DNA of 64,000 bases from Mesorhizobium sp. B2-1-1 (GCF_006442975.2 NZ_CP083954.1:3665501-3729500), one strand, 5' to 3'; positions 1 to 8,459 are shown, counted from the first letter of the stretch. Notes: generated by a model from the letters alone, not told the origin. Made by a program: numbers and translations.

Positions 1-223
1 CGTCGATATTCAGGATGCCGGAACAGATCAGGCTGGCGCCGTCGGGCGCGAGCCATTGCTGGCCGTCGCCATTGTCCGGTTCGGGCTGGCGGTCGGTGAA
101 AACATCATCGGGAAAGGTGCAGACCGTGCCGAATCGCTCGTTGGTGTAGGTGAAAGGAGCGGCAGCCGACGGGATTGCCGCGATCGCCGCAACGAATGCC
201 AATACCGAGCGCGCGCACTTCAT
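1..223 (-). CDS. Secreted protein of unknown function, 3' end outside window
   Basis: The reading frame starts at the ATG complementary to 221-223, which follows a GGAGGAATGG ribosome-binding stretch, and stays open to the window edge, so 74 codons are visible. The N-terminus (MKCARSVLAFVAAIAAIPSA) is a typical Sec signal peptide with a cleavage site near residue 22. The mature part starts APFTYTNERFGTVCTFPDDV and has two cysteines that could pair. I do not recognise a family. It lies just upstream of moaA in the opposite-facing sense of the window numbering and shares its strand, but the 50-base gap gives no evidence of co-function. Confidence 0.6.
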   Translation of the reverse strand, partial: MKCARSVLAFVAAIAAIPSAAAPFTYTNERFGTVCTFPDDVFTDRQPEPDNGDGQQWLAPDGASLICSGILNID

Positions 224-277
224 TCCATTCCTCCAGCAGTCAGCCGGAAGCGATCCTGCACCAGATCCGTGGGAAAA

Positions 278-1273
278 TCAGCCGCCGGTGACGCTCATAT
301 GCCGCGACACGGAGGGGCGGCTGGTGCGGCGGTCGATGATGAAATCATGCCCCTTCGGCTTGCGCCCGATCGCCTCGTCGATCGCCGCGCCGACCAGATC
401 GTTGCCTTCGGACGCGCGCAACGGTTCCCTGAGATCGGCGGCATCCTCCTGGCCGAGGCACATAAAGAGCGTGCCGGTGCAGGTCAGCCGGACGCGGTTG
501 CAGCTCTCGCAAAAATTATGGGTCATCGGCGTGATGAAGCCGAGCCGGCCACCGGTTTCCGCGACATGGACATAGCGGGCCGGACCGCCGGTCTTGAACG
601 GGACGTCTGTCAGCGTGAACTGGCGCTCCAGCGAGGCGCGCAGCAGCGACAGCGGCAGGTACTGGTCGGTGCGGTCGGCGTCGATCTCGCCCATCGGCAT
701 GGTTTCGATGACGGTCAGGTCCATGCCGCGGCCATGCGCCCAGCGCATCATCTCAGGCAATTCGGCGTCGTTGAAATCCTTCAGCGCCACGGCGTTGAGC
801 TTTATCTTCAGCCCCGCCGCCTGCGCCGCATCGATGCCGGCCATGACCTTGCCGAGATGGCCCCAGCGGGTGATTGCGTGGAACTTGTCGGCATCAAGCG
901 TGTCGAGCGAAACATTGATGCGCTTGACGCCGCAATCGGCGAGCTCGGCAGCAAAACGCGAAAGCTGCGAGCCGTTGGTGGTCAGCGTCAGTTCTTCCAG
1001 CGCGCCGCTTTCGAGATGACGCGACAGCTGGCGGACCAGGTGCATGATGTTCTTGCGCACCAGCGGCTCGCCGCCGGTGAGACGCAATTTGCCCACGCCT
1101 TTTGCGATGAAGACGCTGCACAGCCGGTCGAGTTCCTCGAGCGACAGCAGGTCCTTCTTGGGCAGGAAAGCCATGTCCTCGGCCATGCAATAGGTGCAGC
1201 GGAAATCGCAGCGGTCGGTGACCGACACGCGCAGGTAGCTGATCGTGCGGCCGAAAGGATCGATCATGTCCAT
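278..1273 (-). CDS. moaA: GTP 3',8-cyclase MoaA, molybdenum cofactor biosynthesis
   Basis: 331 residues, the usual length. MoaA is a radical SAM enzyme that rearranges GTP into 3',8-cH2GTP, the first step of molybdopterin synthesis in the cytoplasm. The N-terminal iron-sulphur site is visible as C22-x3-C26-x2-C29 in the sequence RCDFRCTYC, followed by the GGEP motif near residues 67-70. The C-terminal cluster that holds GTP is C255-x2-C258-x13-C272. The protein ends SVTGG, the double-glycine tail needed for function in known MoaA proteins. The ATG at 1273 is the only sensible start. No other moa gene is next to it; partners must lie elsewhere. Confidence 0.97.
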   Translation of the reverse strand: MDMIDPFGRTISYLRVSVTDRCDFRCTYCMAEDMAFLPKKDLLSLEELDRLCSVFIAKGVGKLRLTGGEPLVRKNIMHLVRQLSRHLESGALEELTLTTNGSQLSRFAAELADCGVKRINVSLDTLDADKFHAITRWGHLGKVMAGIDAAQAAGLKIKLNAVALKDFNDAELPEMMRWAHGRGMDLTVIETMPMGEIDADRTDQYLPLSLLRASLERQFTLTDVPFKTGGPARYVHVAETGGRLGFITPMTHNFCESCNRVRLTCTGTLFMCLGQEDAADLREPLRASEGNDLVGAAIDEAIGRKPKGHDFIIDRRTSRPSVSRHMSVTGG

Positions 1274-1470
1274 GCGTGAAGCGTTTCCCGTGGCTGTGAA
1301 CGACGGCGTTATATATCGCTATGTGATACGATCCGGCCTGTCGTTCAAGATAGCCGCTCTCGATCTTTGGTAACATTCCCCGACCGACACCGGATGTCGG
1401 CTGTCTGGTACGGGCTTTTCCAATCCGGCGAAGCGGCGTAGGGAAGGGTGGTTCGAAACGGAAAAACACC

Positions 1471-1824
1471 ATGACGGCGCCGAAGGAACTGCGGGTCTCC
1501 AAAGACCGCAAACTGCTCTCCGTGACCTTTCCCGGCCACCAGCCATTCGAGCTGCCGGCCGAGCTGCTGCGCGTCGCCTCGCCGTCGGCCGAGGTGCAGG
1601 GCCATTCGCCGGACCAGCGGGTGACCGTTCCCGGCAAACGCGATGTCGCCATCCTCAAAATTGAACCGGTCGGCAACTACGCGGTGCGCATCACCTTCGA
1701 CGATTTCCACGACACCGGGATCTTCACCTGGAATTACCTGCGCACGCTAGGCCACGAGAAGGACGCGCGCTGGAACGCCTACCTTGCCGAGCTTGCGCAA
1801 AAGGGTCTCAGCCGCGACCGTTAG
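1471..1824 (+). CDS. DUF971 (gamma-butyrobetaine hydroxylase-like N-terminal) protein
   Basis: 117 residues. The sequence matches the small stand-alone DUF971 family: a beta-rich fold with the conserved parts VSKDRKLLSVTF, LRVASPSAEVQGH, and the aromatic C-terminal part FHDTGIFTWNYLRTLG. Members occur alone in bacteria or as the N-terminal domain of gamma-butyrobetaine hydroxylase; some are thought to be linked to iron-sulphur or molybdenum-cofactor genes, which would agree with the neighbouring divergent moaA. This last link is an inference from position. The next gene starts 63 bases downstream on the same strand. Confidence 0.85.
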   Translation: MTAPKELRVSKDRKLLSVTFPGHQPFELPAELLRVASPSAEVQGHSPDQRVTVPGKRDVAILKIEPVGNYAVRITFDDFHDTGIFTWNYLRTLGHEKDARWNAYLAELAQKGLSRDR

Positions 1825-1887
1825 CCGGCGGGCGTCGTCAAGATGTCATGGAGCGGGAGTAGGGGCGGCGGATCGGAAGACGAGACA

Positions 1888-2499
1888 ATGTCCATCATAA
1901 CCACAGTCGAACAGCTTGAAACGCTCTATGGCCTGCCCGGCGAAGCCTCGGTGGTCAAGGAACTCGACCACGTCATTCCCGAATACGCCGCCTTCATCGA
2001 GGCCTCGCCCTTCGTCGCGCTGGCGACCAGCGGGCCGGAAGGGCTGGATTGCTCGCCGCGCGGCGATCTCGCCGGCTTCGTGCGCATTGTCGATCCGAAA
2101 ACCCTGATGATGCCGGACCGGCGCGGCAACAACCGCGCCGATTCGCTGAAGAACATTATTCGCGATCCCCGCGTCGGGCTGCTGTTCCTGGTGCCGGGCT
2201 CCGGCACGACGCTGCGCATCAACGGCCGCGCGCACATCACCACGGATGCCGCGCTTTGCGCGTCGTTCACGGTCGACGGCAGGCCGGCACGCTCGGTGAC
2301 CGTCATCGATGTCGATACGGTCTATTTCCAATGCGCCCGCGCCATCGTGCGGTCGGAACTGTGGAACCCGGAAAGGCATGTCGATCCGAAGTCCCTGCCG
2401 ACGCCAGGAAAGATCCTGGAGATCACCAGCCGCAGGAACATCGACGGCGAAACCTATGACAAGGAATGGCCGGAGCGGGCAAAAAAGACGATGTGGTGA
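1888..2499 (+). CDS. Pyridoxamine 5'-phosphate oxidase-family FMN-binding protein
   Basis: 203 residues from the ATG at 1888, chosen because GGAAGACGAG lies just ahead and the protein then begins MSIITTVEQLETLYG as in related proteins; an in-frame start 45 bases earlier has no such signal. The split-barrel core includes SPFVALATSGPEGLDCSPRGD and the FMN-phosphate-type stretch PDRRGNNRADSLKNI, followed by the second barrel half with GTTLRINGRAHI. The C-terminus carries the short region (RSELWNPERHVD) seen in the MSMEG_1061-like subgroup. Substrate is unknown; such proteins bind FMN, F420 or haem-like ligands. Confidence 0.85.
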   Translation: MSIITTVEQLETLYGLPGEASVVKELDHVIPEYAAFIEASPFVALATSGPEGLDCSPRGDLAGFVRIVDPKTLMMPDRRGNNRADSLKNIIRDPRVGLLFLVPGSGTTLRINGRAHITTDAALCASFTVDGRPARSVTVIDVDTVYFQCARAIVRSELWNPERHVDPKSLPTPGKILEITSRRNIDGETYDKEWPERAKKTMW

Positions 2500-2520
2500 T
2501 CCGCCGGACCGCAATGGCGG

Positions 2521-2973
2521 TCAGGCGTCCTTCAACACCTCGTGGATCTTGCGCATCTGCTCGCCGATCATGTCGCACTGCTCCGGCGTCGACTGGCTCA
2601 TCGCTTTCTCGATCAGCGCCATGTGCACCTTCAGCGCCTGCATCAGCAGCGCCTCGCCGGCTTCGGTGAGGGCCAGCCGCAGGATGCGCTTGTCCTTCTC
2701 GTCGCCTTCGCGGCGCAGCAGGCCGCGAGCCTCGAGCTGCGGCAACAGCATGGTGATGTTGGAGCGGCCGACGAGCAGCTTGCGGGCGAGATCGTGCTGC
2801 GACATGCCGGGATGGCGGTAGAGATTCATCAAAACATCGAGCTGCGCGGGTTTCAGATCGAGCGGAGCGAGCTTCACGGCAAGCGTGCGCTCCAGCACAT
2901 GGCAGGCGCGCGCAACCGCGACCCAGTTGCGAAACCGCGGGTTGTCCCAGGGCAGCTCTTGTTTATTGTTCAT
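2521..2973 (-). CDS. MarR-family transcriptional regulator
   Basis: 150 residues. A winged helix-turn-helix lies at about residues 35-110: LDLKPAQLDVLMNL, then SQHDLARKLLVGRSNITMLL (recognition helix) and the wing RREGDEKDKRILRLALTEAG. N- and C-terminal helices would form the dimer interface. It is transcribed away from the alpha/beta hydrolase at 3021, with only 47 bases between the two starts. Two near-identical 14-bp palindromes sit in that gap, one across its own start codon, which points to repression of itself and of the hydrolase. The inducing ligand is unknown. Confidence 0.93.
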   Translation of the reverse strand: MNNKQELPWDNPRFRNWVAVARACHVLERTLAVKLAPLDLKPAQLDVLMNLYRHPGMSQHDLARKLLVGRSNITMLLPQLEARGLLRREGDEKDKRILRLALTEAGEALLMQALKVHMALIEKAMSQSTPEQCDMIGEQMRKIHEVLKDA

Positions 2974-3001
2974 CTTTGAACTATTATGTTCATGCTTGAA
3001 C
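2968..3001. promoter_or_regulatory. Two tandem palindromic operators for the MarR regulator
   Basis: GTTCATCTTTGAAC at 2968-2981 and GTTCATGCTTGAAC at 2988-3001 are both GTTCA-N4-TGAAC palindromes, with start points 20 bases apart (about two helical turns, same face of DNA). The first covers the marR start codon (2971-2973); the second lies 19 bases before the hydrolase ATG. This is the layout expected for a dimeric MarR repressor binding cooperatively. The assignment to this regulator is an inference from position. Confidence 0.7.
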
Positions 3002-3020
3002 GTATGGATGGATTCCCACT

Positions 3021-3932
3021 ATGGCATCATTCGGACTGAAGGTCATCCGGGGTGTATTCGGGGCCGCCGAACATGTCGCCCCCCGCCTCACCGGGCGCGC
3101 CGCATTCGAGCTGTTCTGCCGTACGCCGAACGCCAGGGTGCTGAGCGAGGGCGAACGCCGTGCCGTCGACCGCGCGGCAGATTTCATGGCCGAAGCGCGG
3201 CATCACCGGCTGAAAGCCGGGTCCGGCTGCGTCATGGTGCATGAATTCCGTCCGGAGCCAGGCAGGGCGTCCGCCGGAACGGTTCTCGTCGTTCATGGGT
3301 GGCGCTCGCGCACCGAATATATGCGCATGCTGATCGAGGGCTACCGCGCCGCCGGCTACAGGGTCGTCTCGCTCGACCTTCCCGGCCACGGCCAATCGCA
3401 TGGCCGGCGGTTGAACATGGTCAATGCCGTGGATGCGGTGCGAATCGCGGGCGAATGGTTCGGCCCGTTCGCGGCGGTGGTCGGTCATTCCTTCGGCGGC
3501 GCCGTCGCCGCCAATGCAATCGCCGGATCGATCAGGAACATTGCGCCGCTGGCGGCCGGGCGCCTGGTGCTGATCGCCGCGCCCAGTTCACTGCCGGCCA
3601 TCTTCGCCGACTTCAGCCGCATGCTCAATGTCGGTCCGCGCTCGCAGGCCGCCATGGCGGACCGTGTCGAATATCTTTCCGGCCGGCCGCTGCACGAATT
3701 CACCGGCGATCGGCAGCTTGCCCAGGCGCCGGTGCCGACGTTGGTCATCCACGCACCCGACGATCGCGAAGTCTCGGCCGATCATGCCTGGCGTTATGCC
3801 GGCGCCGGTGACCATGTGTTGCTCCACTGGGCCGAAGGGCTCGGCCATCGCCGCATCCTGGCGGACAAGGGCGTGGTGGAACGCGCCGTCAGCTTCGTGG
3901 CCGCGCAACGGGAGCCGTCGCTGCTCCATTGA
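3021..3932 (+). CDS. Alpha/beta hydrolase
   Basis: 303 residues. The alpha/beta-hydrolase core starts at about residue 85: the oxyanion segment VVHGWRSR (91-97), PGHGQSHG (121-128), and the nucleophile elbow GHSFGG with Ser157. A catalytic Asp is probably in HAPDDREV and the catalytic His in GLGHRR near the C-terminus. The N-terminal 60 residues (a short helical region) are not part of the fold. No signal peptide is evident. The reaction is likely ester or lactone hydrolysis, substrate unknown. It faces a MarR regulator with two shared operators, so it is probably induced by a small, perhaps aromatic or lipophilic, compound. Confidence 0.88.
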   Translation: MASFGLKVIRGVFGAAEHVAPRLTGRAAFELFCRTPNARVLSEGERRAVDRAADFMAEARHHRLKAGSGCVMVHEFRPEPGRASAGTVLVVHGWRSRTEYMRMLIEGYRAAGYRVVSLDLPGHGQSHGRRLNMVNAVDAVRIAGEWFGPFAAVVGHSFGGAVAANAIAGSIRNIAPLAAGRLVLIAAPSSLPAIFADFSRMLNVGPRSQAAMADRVEYLSGRPLHEFTGDRQLAQAPVPTLVIHAPDDREVSADHAWRYAGAGDHVLLHWAEGLGHRRILADKGVVERAVSFVAAQREPSLLH

Positions 3933-3939
3933 ACCGCAA

Positions 3940-4341
3940 TCAGGGCTGTTTCTTCTTCTCGCCGGGTTCCACCGGCAGTCCGGCCGCCTTCCAGGCGGTG
4001 TAGCCGCCAAGGATATGCTTGACCCGCGACAGCCCCATGTCCTGCGCGGTCTTGGTGGCGAGCGCCGAACGCCAGCCGCCGGCGCAGAAGAACACGAAGC
4101 TCTTTCCCGAAGCGAAGAACGGCTTGTGATAAGGGCTCTCGGGATCGATCCAGAATTCCAGCATGCCACGGGTGACATGTTTGGCGCCGGGAATCCTGCC
4201 GTCGCGTTCAATCTCGCGAGGATCTCGCAGGTCGACAAAGATGGTGCCTTCGTCCTCGATCAGGGCTGCCGCTTCCTCGGGCGAAAGCACTTCGATCTCG
4301 GCATTCGCCTCATCCAGCAGTTCGCGATAACCCTTTTTCAC
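3940..4341 (-). CDS. Rhodanese-like domain protein
   Basis: 133 residues, a single rhodanese domain. The substrate-loop cysteine is Cys86 in FFCAGGWRS, and the CDC25-like features DLRDPREIERDGRIPGA and the C-terminal GGYTAWKAAGLPVEP are present. Rhodaneses carry sulphur as a persulphide on this cysteine, either to cyanide or to thiol acceptors. No signal peptide, so cytoplasmic. It ends 8 bases from the convergent hydrolase and is followed upstream by a TetR gene on the same strand. The lysine-rich tail (EKKKQP) is unremarkable. Confidence 0.9.
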   Translation of the reverse strand: MKKGYRELLDEANAEIEVLSPEEAAALIEDEGTIFVDLRDPREIERDGRIPGAKHVTRGMLEFWIDPESPYHKPFFASGKSFVFFCAGGWRSALATKTAQDMGLSRVKHILGGYTAWKAAGLPVEPGEKKKQP

Positions 4342-4413
4342 CGTCCGATCCTCCCGGCCCGTTTAGACTGGCGCTCCGTCCGTTCGGATTTCGAGCACAA
4401 CGCCCGGCGTTTG

Positions 4414-5028
4414 TCATCCCGCGTCGGTACCGGCTATCATCTTCCAGGCGGCCATTGCCCCCTCCACGGTTGCCAGCAGGGCCGCATGCGAAGCACCGTC
4501 GCGCGCCTGGATCGACATGCCGTGTTGAACCGTCGCGAAAAAGGTCGCGGCGGCTTCGCAGTCGAAACTCCTCGGCAATTCGCCCTCGGCCACGCCACGC
4601 TCCAACCGCCTCTGCAAGGCTGCGTGGTTTTCGGCGCGCCGACGGCGCAGGTCGTTGCAGATGGCGCCGCGCGAGCTGTCCTGATGCAACGCGCCGAGCG
4701 TGACCAGGCATCCTTGCGGGCGGTCGGTCTGCGAATAGGCCTTGGCGGTCTGACGCAGGAAAGCCTCGATCGCCTCACGTGCCGTTGGCGCCTCGTCCAG
4801 CGCGGTCCAGATGTCCGTGCCTTCGGCCTGCGTGTAAAACTCGGTCGCCTCGAGGAAGAGCGCTTCCTTGCTGCCGAAGGCGGCGTAGAGACTTGGCGAA
4901 TTGATGCCCATCGCCCCGGTCAGGTCGCTTATCGACGTGCCTTCATAACCCTTGGCCCAAAACACCTCCATCGCGCGCCGTAAGGCGGCGGTTCTGTCGA
5001 AGGTGCGGGGGCGTCCTCGTTCCGGCAT
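4414..5028 (-). CDS. TetR-family transcriptional regulator
   Basis: 204 residues from the ATG at 5028, preferred over an in-frame codon at 5055 because AGAAAGAG sits just upstream and because the longer form would begin inside the operator. The helix-turn-helix occupies residues 10-55 (AMEVFWAKGYEGTSISDLTGAMGINSPSLYAAFGSKEALF). The C-terminal part resembles the TetR_C group with GCLVTLGALHQDS. It is divergent from the short-chain dehydrogenase at 5126, and a matched pair of operator-like repeats lies between them, so it most likely represses both genes. Confidence 0.93.
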   Translation of the reverse strand: MPERGRPRTFDRTAALRRAMEVFWAKGYEGTSISDLTGAMGINSPSLYAAFGSKEALFLEATEFYTQAEGTDIWTALDEAPTAREAIEAFLRQTAKAYSQTDRPQGCLVTLGALHQDSSRGAICNDLRRRRAENHAALQRRLERGVAEGELPRSFDCEAAATFFATVQHGMSIQARDGASHAALLATVEGAMAAWKMIAGTDAG

Positions 5029-5034
5029 GATCTC

Positions 5035-5115
5035 TTTCTGTGCTGATCGATACATAAATCAGTTGACGGGGCCGAACAAGCCTGACATCTATTTCTGTAT
5101 CGATCATTACAGAAA
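5035..5115. promoter_or_regulatory. Pair of inverted 25-bp operators in the TetR/SDR divergent promoter
   Basis: The 25 bases at 5091-5115 and the reverse complement of 5035-5059 agree at 22 positions; both contain TGTATCGATCA (5096-5106, and its complement at 5044-5054) followed by ACAGAAA. The right copy is itself a palindrome, CTGTA-N8-TACAG (5095-5112). A possible SDR promoter (TTGACG at 5063-5068 with a weak -10 near 5085) sits between the copies. One copy touches each gene's leader, as expected for a TetR repressor controlling both directions. Confidence 0.7.
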
Positions 5116-5125
5116 GGAGAAATCG

Positions 5126-5872
5126 ATGTCACCGAATCGTTTGAGCGGCAAGGCCGCGCTCGTCACCGGCGGCAGCCGCGGCATCGGCGCAGCGATCGCT
5201 CGCAAGCTGGCGGCAGACGGCGCCAGCGTGGCACTGACCTATGTCAATGGCGAGGAGCAGGCCCGTGCGGTGGTCGGCGAGATCGAGGCCAATGGCGGAC
5301 GCGCCATCGCCATCAAGGCCGACAACCGCGACGCCGCGGCGGTCGCGAGGGCGGTCGACGATGTTGCTTCTGCCTTCGGACGGCTCGACATATTGGTCAA
5401 CAGCGCGGGCATCTGGCGCGCCGCGCCCATCGACACCCTGTCGCTCGCCGACTTCGATGAAACCATGGAGGTCAACCTGAGAGCGCCGTTCGTCGCCTCC
5501 AAGGCCGCGGTGGCACATATGGGCGAGGGCGGCAGGATTATCTCCATCGGCAGCAATCTGGCGGAGCGTGTGACCGACACAAGCCTCAGTGCCTATTCCG
5601 CGAGCAAGGCGGCGCTGGTCGGACTAACCAAAGCCCTGGCACGCGACCTCGGTGCGCGCGGCATTACCGCCAATATCGTCCATCCGGGCTCGACGGACAC
5701 CGACATGAATCCGGCAAGCGGTCCGCATGCCGAGCATCAGCGGGAAAAAATGGCCACACCGCGTTTCGGCGACGCCGATGAGGTCGCCGGCATGGTCGCC
5801 TGGCTCGCCGGTCCCGAGGGGCGCTTCGTGACCGGCGCCGCGCTGACCATCGATGGCGGCGCCAACGCCTGA
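5126..5872 (+). CDS. Short-chain dehydrogenase/reductase, SDR family
   Basis: 248 residues from the ATG at 5126, which follows AGAAAGGAGA. Classical SDR features: cofactor motif TGGSRGIG at 14-21, NSAG at 92-95, catalytic Ser near 140, and Tyr157-x3-Lys161 in AYSASK. The C-terminus DGGANA and the TDMNP segment are typical of 3-oxoacyl-reductase-like members that use NADP(H). True substrate is unknown. It sits opposite a TetR regulator with paired operators, which suggests an inducible detoxification or redox role. The next gene is 210 bases away behind a strong hairpin, so it is transcribed alone. Confidence 0.92.
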   Translation: MSPNRLSGKAALVTGGSRGIGAAIARKLAADGASVALTYVNGEEQARAVVGEIEANGGRAIAIKADNRDAAAVARAVDDVASAFGRLDILVNSAGIWRAAPIDTLSLADFDETMEVNLRAPFVASKAAVAHMGEGGRIISIGSNLAERVTDTSLSAYSASKAALVGLTKALARDLGARGITANIVHPGSTDTDMNPASGPHAEHQREKMATPRFGDADEVAGMVAWLAGPEGRFVTGAALTIDGGANA

Positions 5873-5889
5873 CGTCGCCCGCCCGCTTC

Positions 5890-5924
5890 GACGGCCGGAG
5901 CGGATTGTGTCCGCTCCGGCCGTC
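5890..5924 (+). terminator. Long GC-rich hairpin after the SDR gene
   Basis: A perfect 15-bp stem (left arm 5890-5904, right arm 5910-5924, loop TTGTG) starts 17 bases after the SDR stop. There is no run of T after it, so it is either a terminator that does not need one or an mRNA 3'-end stabiliser. Confidence 0.6.
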
Positions 5925-5973
5925 ACGATGTTGTGAAACCGTTCTGCCACAGCTGCCCCAAAATTTATGAAAG

Positions 5974-6003
5974 CTTAACGAAATCGGTATGAATCGGTAT
6001 AGT
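5974..6003 (+). promoter_or_regulatory. Possible promoter of the L,D-transpeptidase gene
   Basis: CTTAAC (5974-5979) and TATAGT (5998-6003) are separated by 18 bases. The spacer contains a direct repeat, AATCGGTATG then AATCGGTATA (5982-6001), which could be a binding site for a response regulator. The -10 box is good, the -35 box weak. Confidence 0.35.
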
Positions 6004-6082
6004 CGCGTCTTACATCCGCCATGCGGTGGGCAAGACGCACGAGCGTGCGGAACGGAGCCGGTTGCGGCTGGAGCGGGTGACC

Positions 6083-7978
6083 ATGAAATTGCCGGGAAAC
6101 AAAGCTACCGCGTTGCCGCTTGCAGCGCTCGTGGCGACGCTGGCCCTGGGAACGCCGCAAGCAGGCGCGCAGGGGCTTTTCGACATGCTTTTCGGCGGCG
6201 GCGTAAGGCACGAGCCGCGAGGTGAGTTTCCTCCTCCGCCACCAAGGCGCAAGCCGAACCCCAACGTATCCGCCGGCGGTGGTGGCGGCGGCAGCGTGAA
6301 GATCAGCAGCCCTTCCTACTACACCTACAAAGCCGACAAGCTCGTGCGCGTCGACTTCTCGGCGCTTACGGCAGCGCCGCAGCCGGCGACGCCGCAGGAC
6401 GCCGCCTTCGTGCCCTCAGCCACCGGCAACGCCTTTCGCGAGGCAATCGCCGGACTGAGCGACTACGAGCTCTATGCGGAGCCGGATATCGCCAAGGCGC
6501 TGATCGCCTATTATTCGGCCAATCCGGATTTCATCTGGGTGACCGGAGCCAACGCCAACAGCCGCGCACAGGACGCGGTGCGGGTGCTTGGCGAGGCGGC
6601 GAGCTACGGCCTGGCACCGTCCGACTACACGGTCGACGTGCCGACCGCCGCTGCGTCGACTGGTGACGCCGCTGCACGTTTGAAGGAGTTCGTGCGCTTC
6701 GAAATGGCGCTGTCGGCTCGCGTGCTTCGCTATGTCCATGATGCCCAAAGCGGCCGCGTCGAACCCAACCGCATGACCGGCTACTATGATTTCCCCGCCA
6801 AGCCGCTCGACATGGAAGGCGTTTTGAAGACGCTGGCGCACACCCAGGAAGTGCGCACCTATCTCGAATCGCGGCATCCGCAGAACCCGGAGTACCAGGC
6901 GCTGCGCGTCGAGTTGGAGTCGCTGCAAGCGAGCGCCGAAAACGAGATCGTCGTCGATCCCAAGCTGTTGCTGAAGCCGGGCGAAGCCAGTCCCGAGCTT
7001 CCCAAGCTGCTGAGCCTGATCGCGCGCAATCTCGACGACGAGATGGGCGGCGCCTACGGCGAAGTGCTGTCGCGGCTCGCCACCAGCGACGTCTACCTCC
7101 CTGAGCTGGTCCCGGTCATCAAGGCGGTGCAGCAAAAAGCAGGCATGAAGGGCGACGGCGTCATCGGACCGCGCACCGTCGCGTCGCTGGCCGGAACGTC
7201 CAAGGCCGACCGGCTGCTCAAGGTACAGGTGGCGCTGGAAGAACTGCGCTGGCTGCCATCCGACCTCAGCAGCCCGCGTGTGTTCATCAACCAGCCGGCC
7301 TTCACGGCGAGCTACATCGACAATGGCGAGGAAAAGCTGAAAACCCGTGCGGTCATCGGCAGGACCACCAACCAGACCGCCTTCTTCTACGACCAGATCA
7401 AGCAGGTCGACTTCCATCCTTATTGGGGGGTGCCGCAGTCGATCATCGTCAACGAAATGCTGCCGAGATTGCGCAGCGATCCGGGTTATCTCGACCGGGC
7501 CGGCTATGAGGTGACCGATTCGCGCGGCAAGCGCATTCCGTCCTCGGCGGTCAACTGGGGCGGCTATGGCGCGAACATCCCCTACAGCGTGCGCCAACTC
7601 CCGAGCGAGGCCAATGCGCTGGGCGAATTGAAGATCCTGTTCCCCAACAAGCACGCCATCTACATGCATGACACACCGCAGAAGTCGTTCTTCCAGCGCG
7701 ATATGCGCGCGCTCAGCCATGGTTGCGTGCGGCTGCAGGATCCGCGGGGCATGGCGGCTGCGGTGCTGGGCACCTCGGTCGACGATATCGCCGAGAAGCT
7801 GAAGCACGGCCATTCGACCGAGAGCGTGACGCGCACAATCCCGGTCTACGTCGCCTATTTCACTGCATGGCCCGACATGTCCGGCAAGGTCGAATACTTC
7901 AACGACGTCTACGACCGGGACACGCGGTTGAAGCAGGCCCTGGACGCCACCGAAGCGGCACGCTCGCCGTCGAGCTGA
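6083..7978 (+). CDS. Secreted L,D-transpeptidase (YcbB/LdtD type)
   Basis: 631 residues from the ATG at 6083; an earlier in-frame start would put a charged stretch before the signal peptide (MKLPGNKATALPLAALVATL, cleavage near AQG). After a low-complexity Pro/Gly linker comes the helical scaffold domain, a short peptidoglycan-binding repeat (KGDGVIGPRTVASL) and the YkuD catalytic domain with the motif HDTPQKSFF and SHGCVR, Cys548 being the nucleophile. Such enzymes form 3-3 cross-links in periplasmic peptidoglycan, which are the main cross-links in many rhizobia. The gene stands alone. Its length fits the large YcbB-like subgroup rather than small ErfK proteins. Confidence 0.92.
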   Translation: MKLPGNKATALPLAALVATLALGTPQAGAQGLFDMLFGGGVRHEPRGEFPPPPPRRKPNPNVSAGGGGGGSVKISSPSYYTYKADKLVRVDFSALTAAPQPATPQDAAFVPSATGNAFREAIAGLSDYELYAEPDIAKALIAYYSANPDFIWVTGANANSRAQDAVRVLGEAASYGLAPSDYTVDVPTAAASTGDAAARLKEFVRFEMALSARVLRYVHDAQSGRVEPNRMTGYYDFPAKPLDMEGVLKTLAHTQEVRTYLESRHPQNPEYQALRVELESLQASAENEIVVDPKLLLKPGEASPELPKLLSLIARNLDDEMGGAYGEVLSRLATSDVYLPELVPVIKAVQQKAGMKGDGVIGPRTVASLAGTSKADRLLKVQVALEELRWLPSDLSSPRVFINQPAFTASYIDNGEEKLKTRAVIGRTTNQTAFFYDQIKQVDFHPYWGVPQSIIVNEMLPRLRSDPGYLDRAGYEVTDSRGKRIPSSAVNWGGYGANIPYSVRQLPSEANALGELKILFPNKHAIYMHDTPQKSFFQRDMRALSHGCVRLQDPRGMAAAVLGTSVDDIAEKLKHGHSTESVTRTIPVYVAYFTAWPDMSGKVEYFNDVYDRDTRLKQALDATEAARSPSS

Positions 7979-7982
7979 GAAT

Positions 7983-8459
7983 TCAGCGGGCCGAGAGCGG
8001 TCGCCGGAAACCGGAGTCGCGCCCTGCGATCAGCCAGTAGACAAGCCCGGCGACCAGGCCGGCAGCGGCGATGATGCCTATATCGGCCCAGCGCTCCGAC
8101 GCCATGTCCTCGAGCGCGCTCGGCCAGATCAGGGCAAAGCCGCCGACCGCCGCCGCACCGCCGAAGAGCATGTGTAGCCAGAAGCCGCGCAACGAGAAGC
8201 ATTCGACGATCAATGCGAACACCAATGTCTGCACCCCGGTCAGCACGATCGTCAGGAAATAGATGAACATGCCGAGCGGCGGCACCACCAGCGCCGCGAT
8301 CGGCGAGACGCCCATGAGGTCGAAATACCGGGGCGCATTGGGTAGGGAGCTCAGCACGGCATAGATCGCGACAACGGCGATCAGGCCGACCAGCACGGCG
8401 ACGAGATAGCCGGCAAGCACCATCAAGATACGTTTCAACACATGCCTGGCCGTCGCCAT
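7983..8459 (-). CDS. Small integral membrane protein, unknown function
   Basis: 158 residues from the ATG at 8459 (MATARHVLKRILMVLAGYLV), preceded by a GGGGGG run that can act as ribosome-binding site; a longer frame to 8531 lacks one. Four or five hydrophobic segments are visible (about residues 10-35, 50-75, 80-95, 100-115, 125-148). No conserved motif that I recognise. It is convergent with the L,D-transpeptidase, only 4 bases from its stop codon. Confidence 0.75.
   Translation of the reverse strand: MATARHVLKRILMVLAGYLVAVLVGLIAVVAIYAVLSSLPNAPRYFDLMGVSPIAALVVPPLGMFIYFLTIVLTGVQTLVFALIVECFSLRGFWLHMLFGGAAAVGGFALIWPSALEDMASERWADIGIIAAAGLVAGLVYWLIAGRDSGFRRPLSAR

Noticed and set aside
56..1279. 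407-residue plus-strand frame antisense to moaA
   Set aside because: Long open frames opposite GC-rich genes are common; it mirrors the codons of moaA and has no family features.
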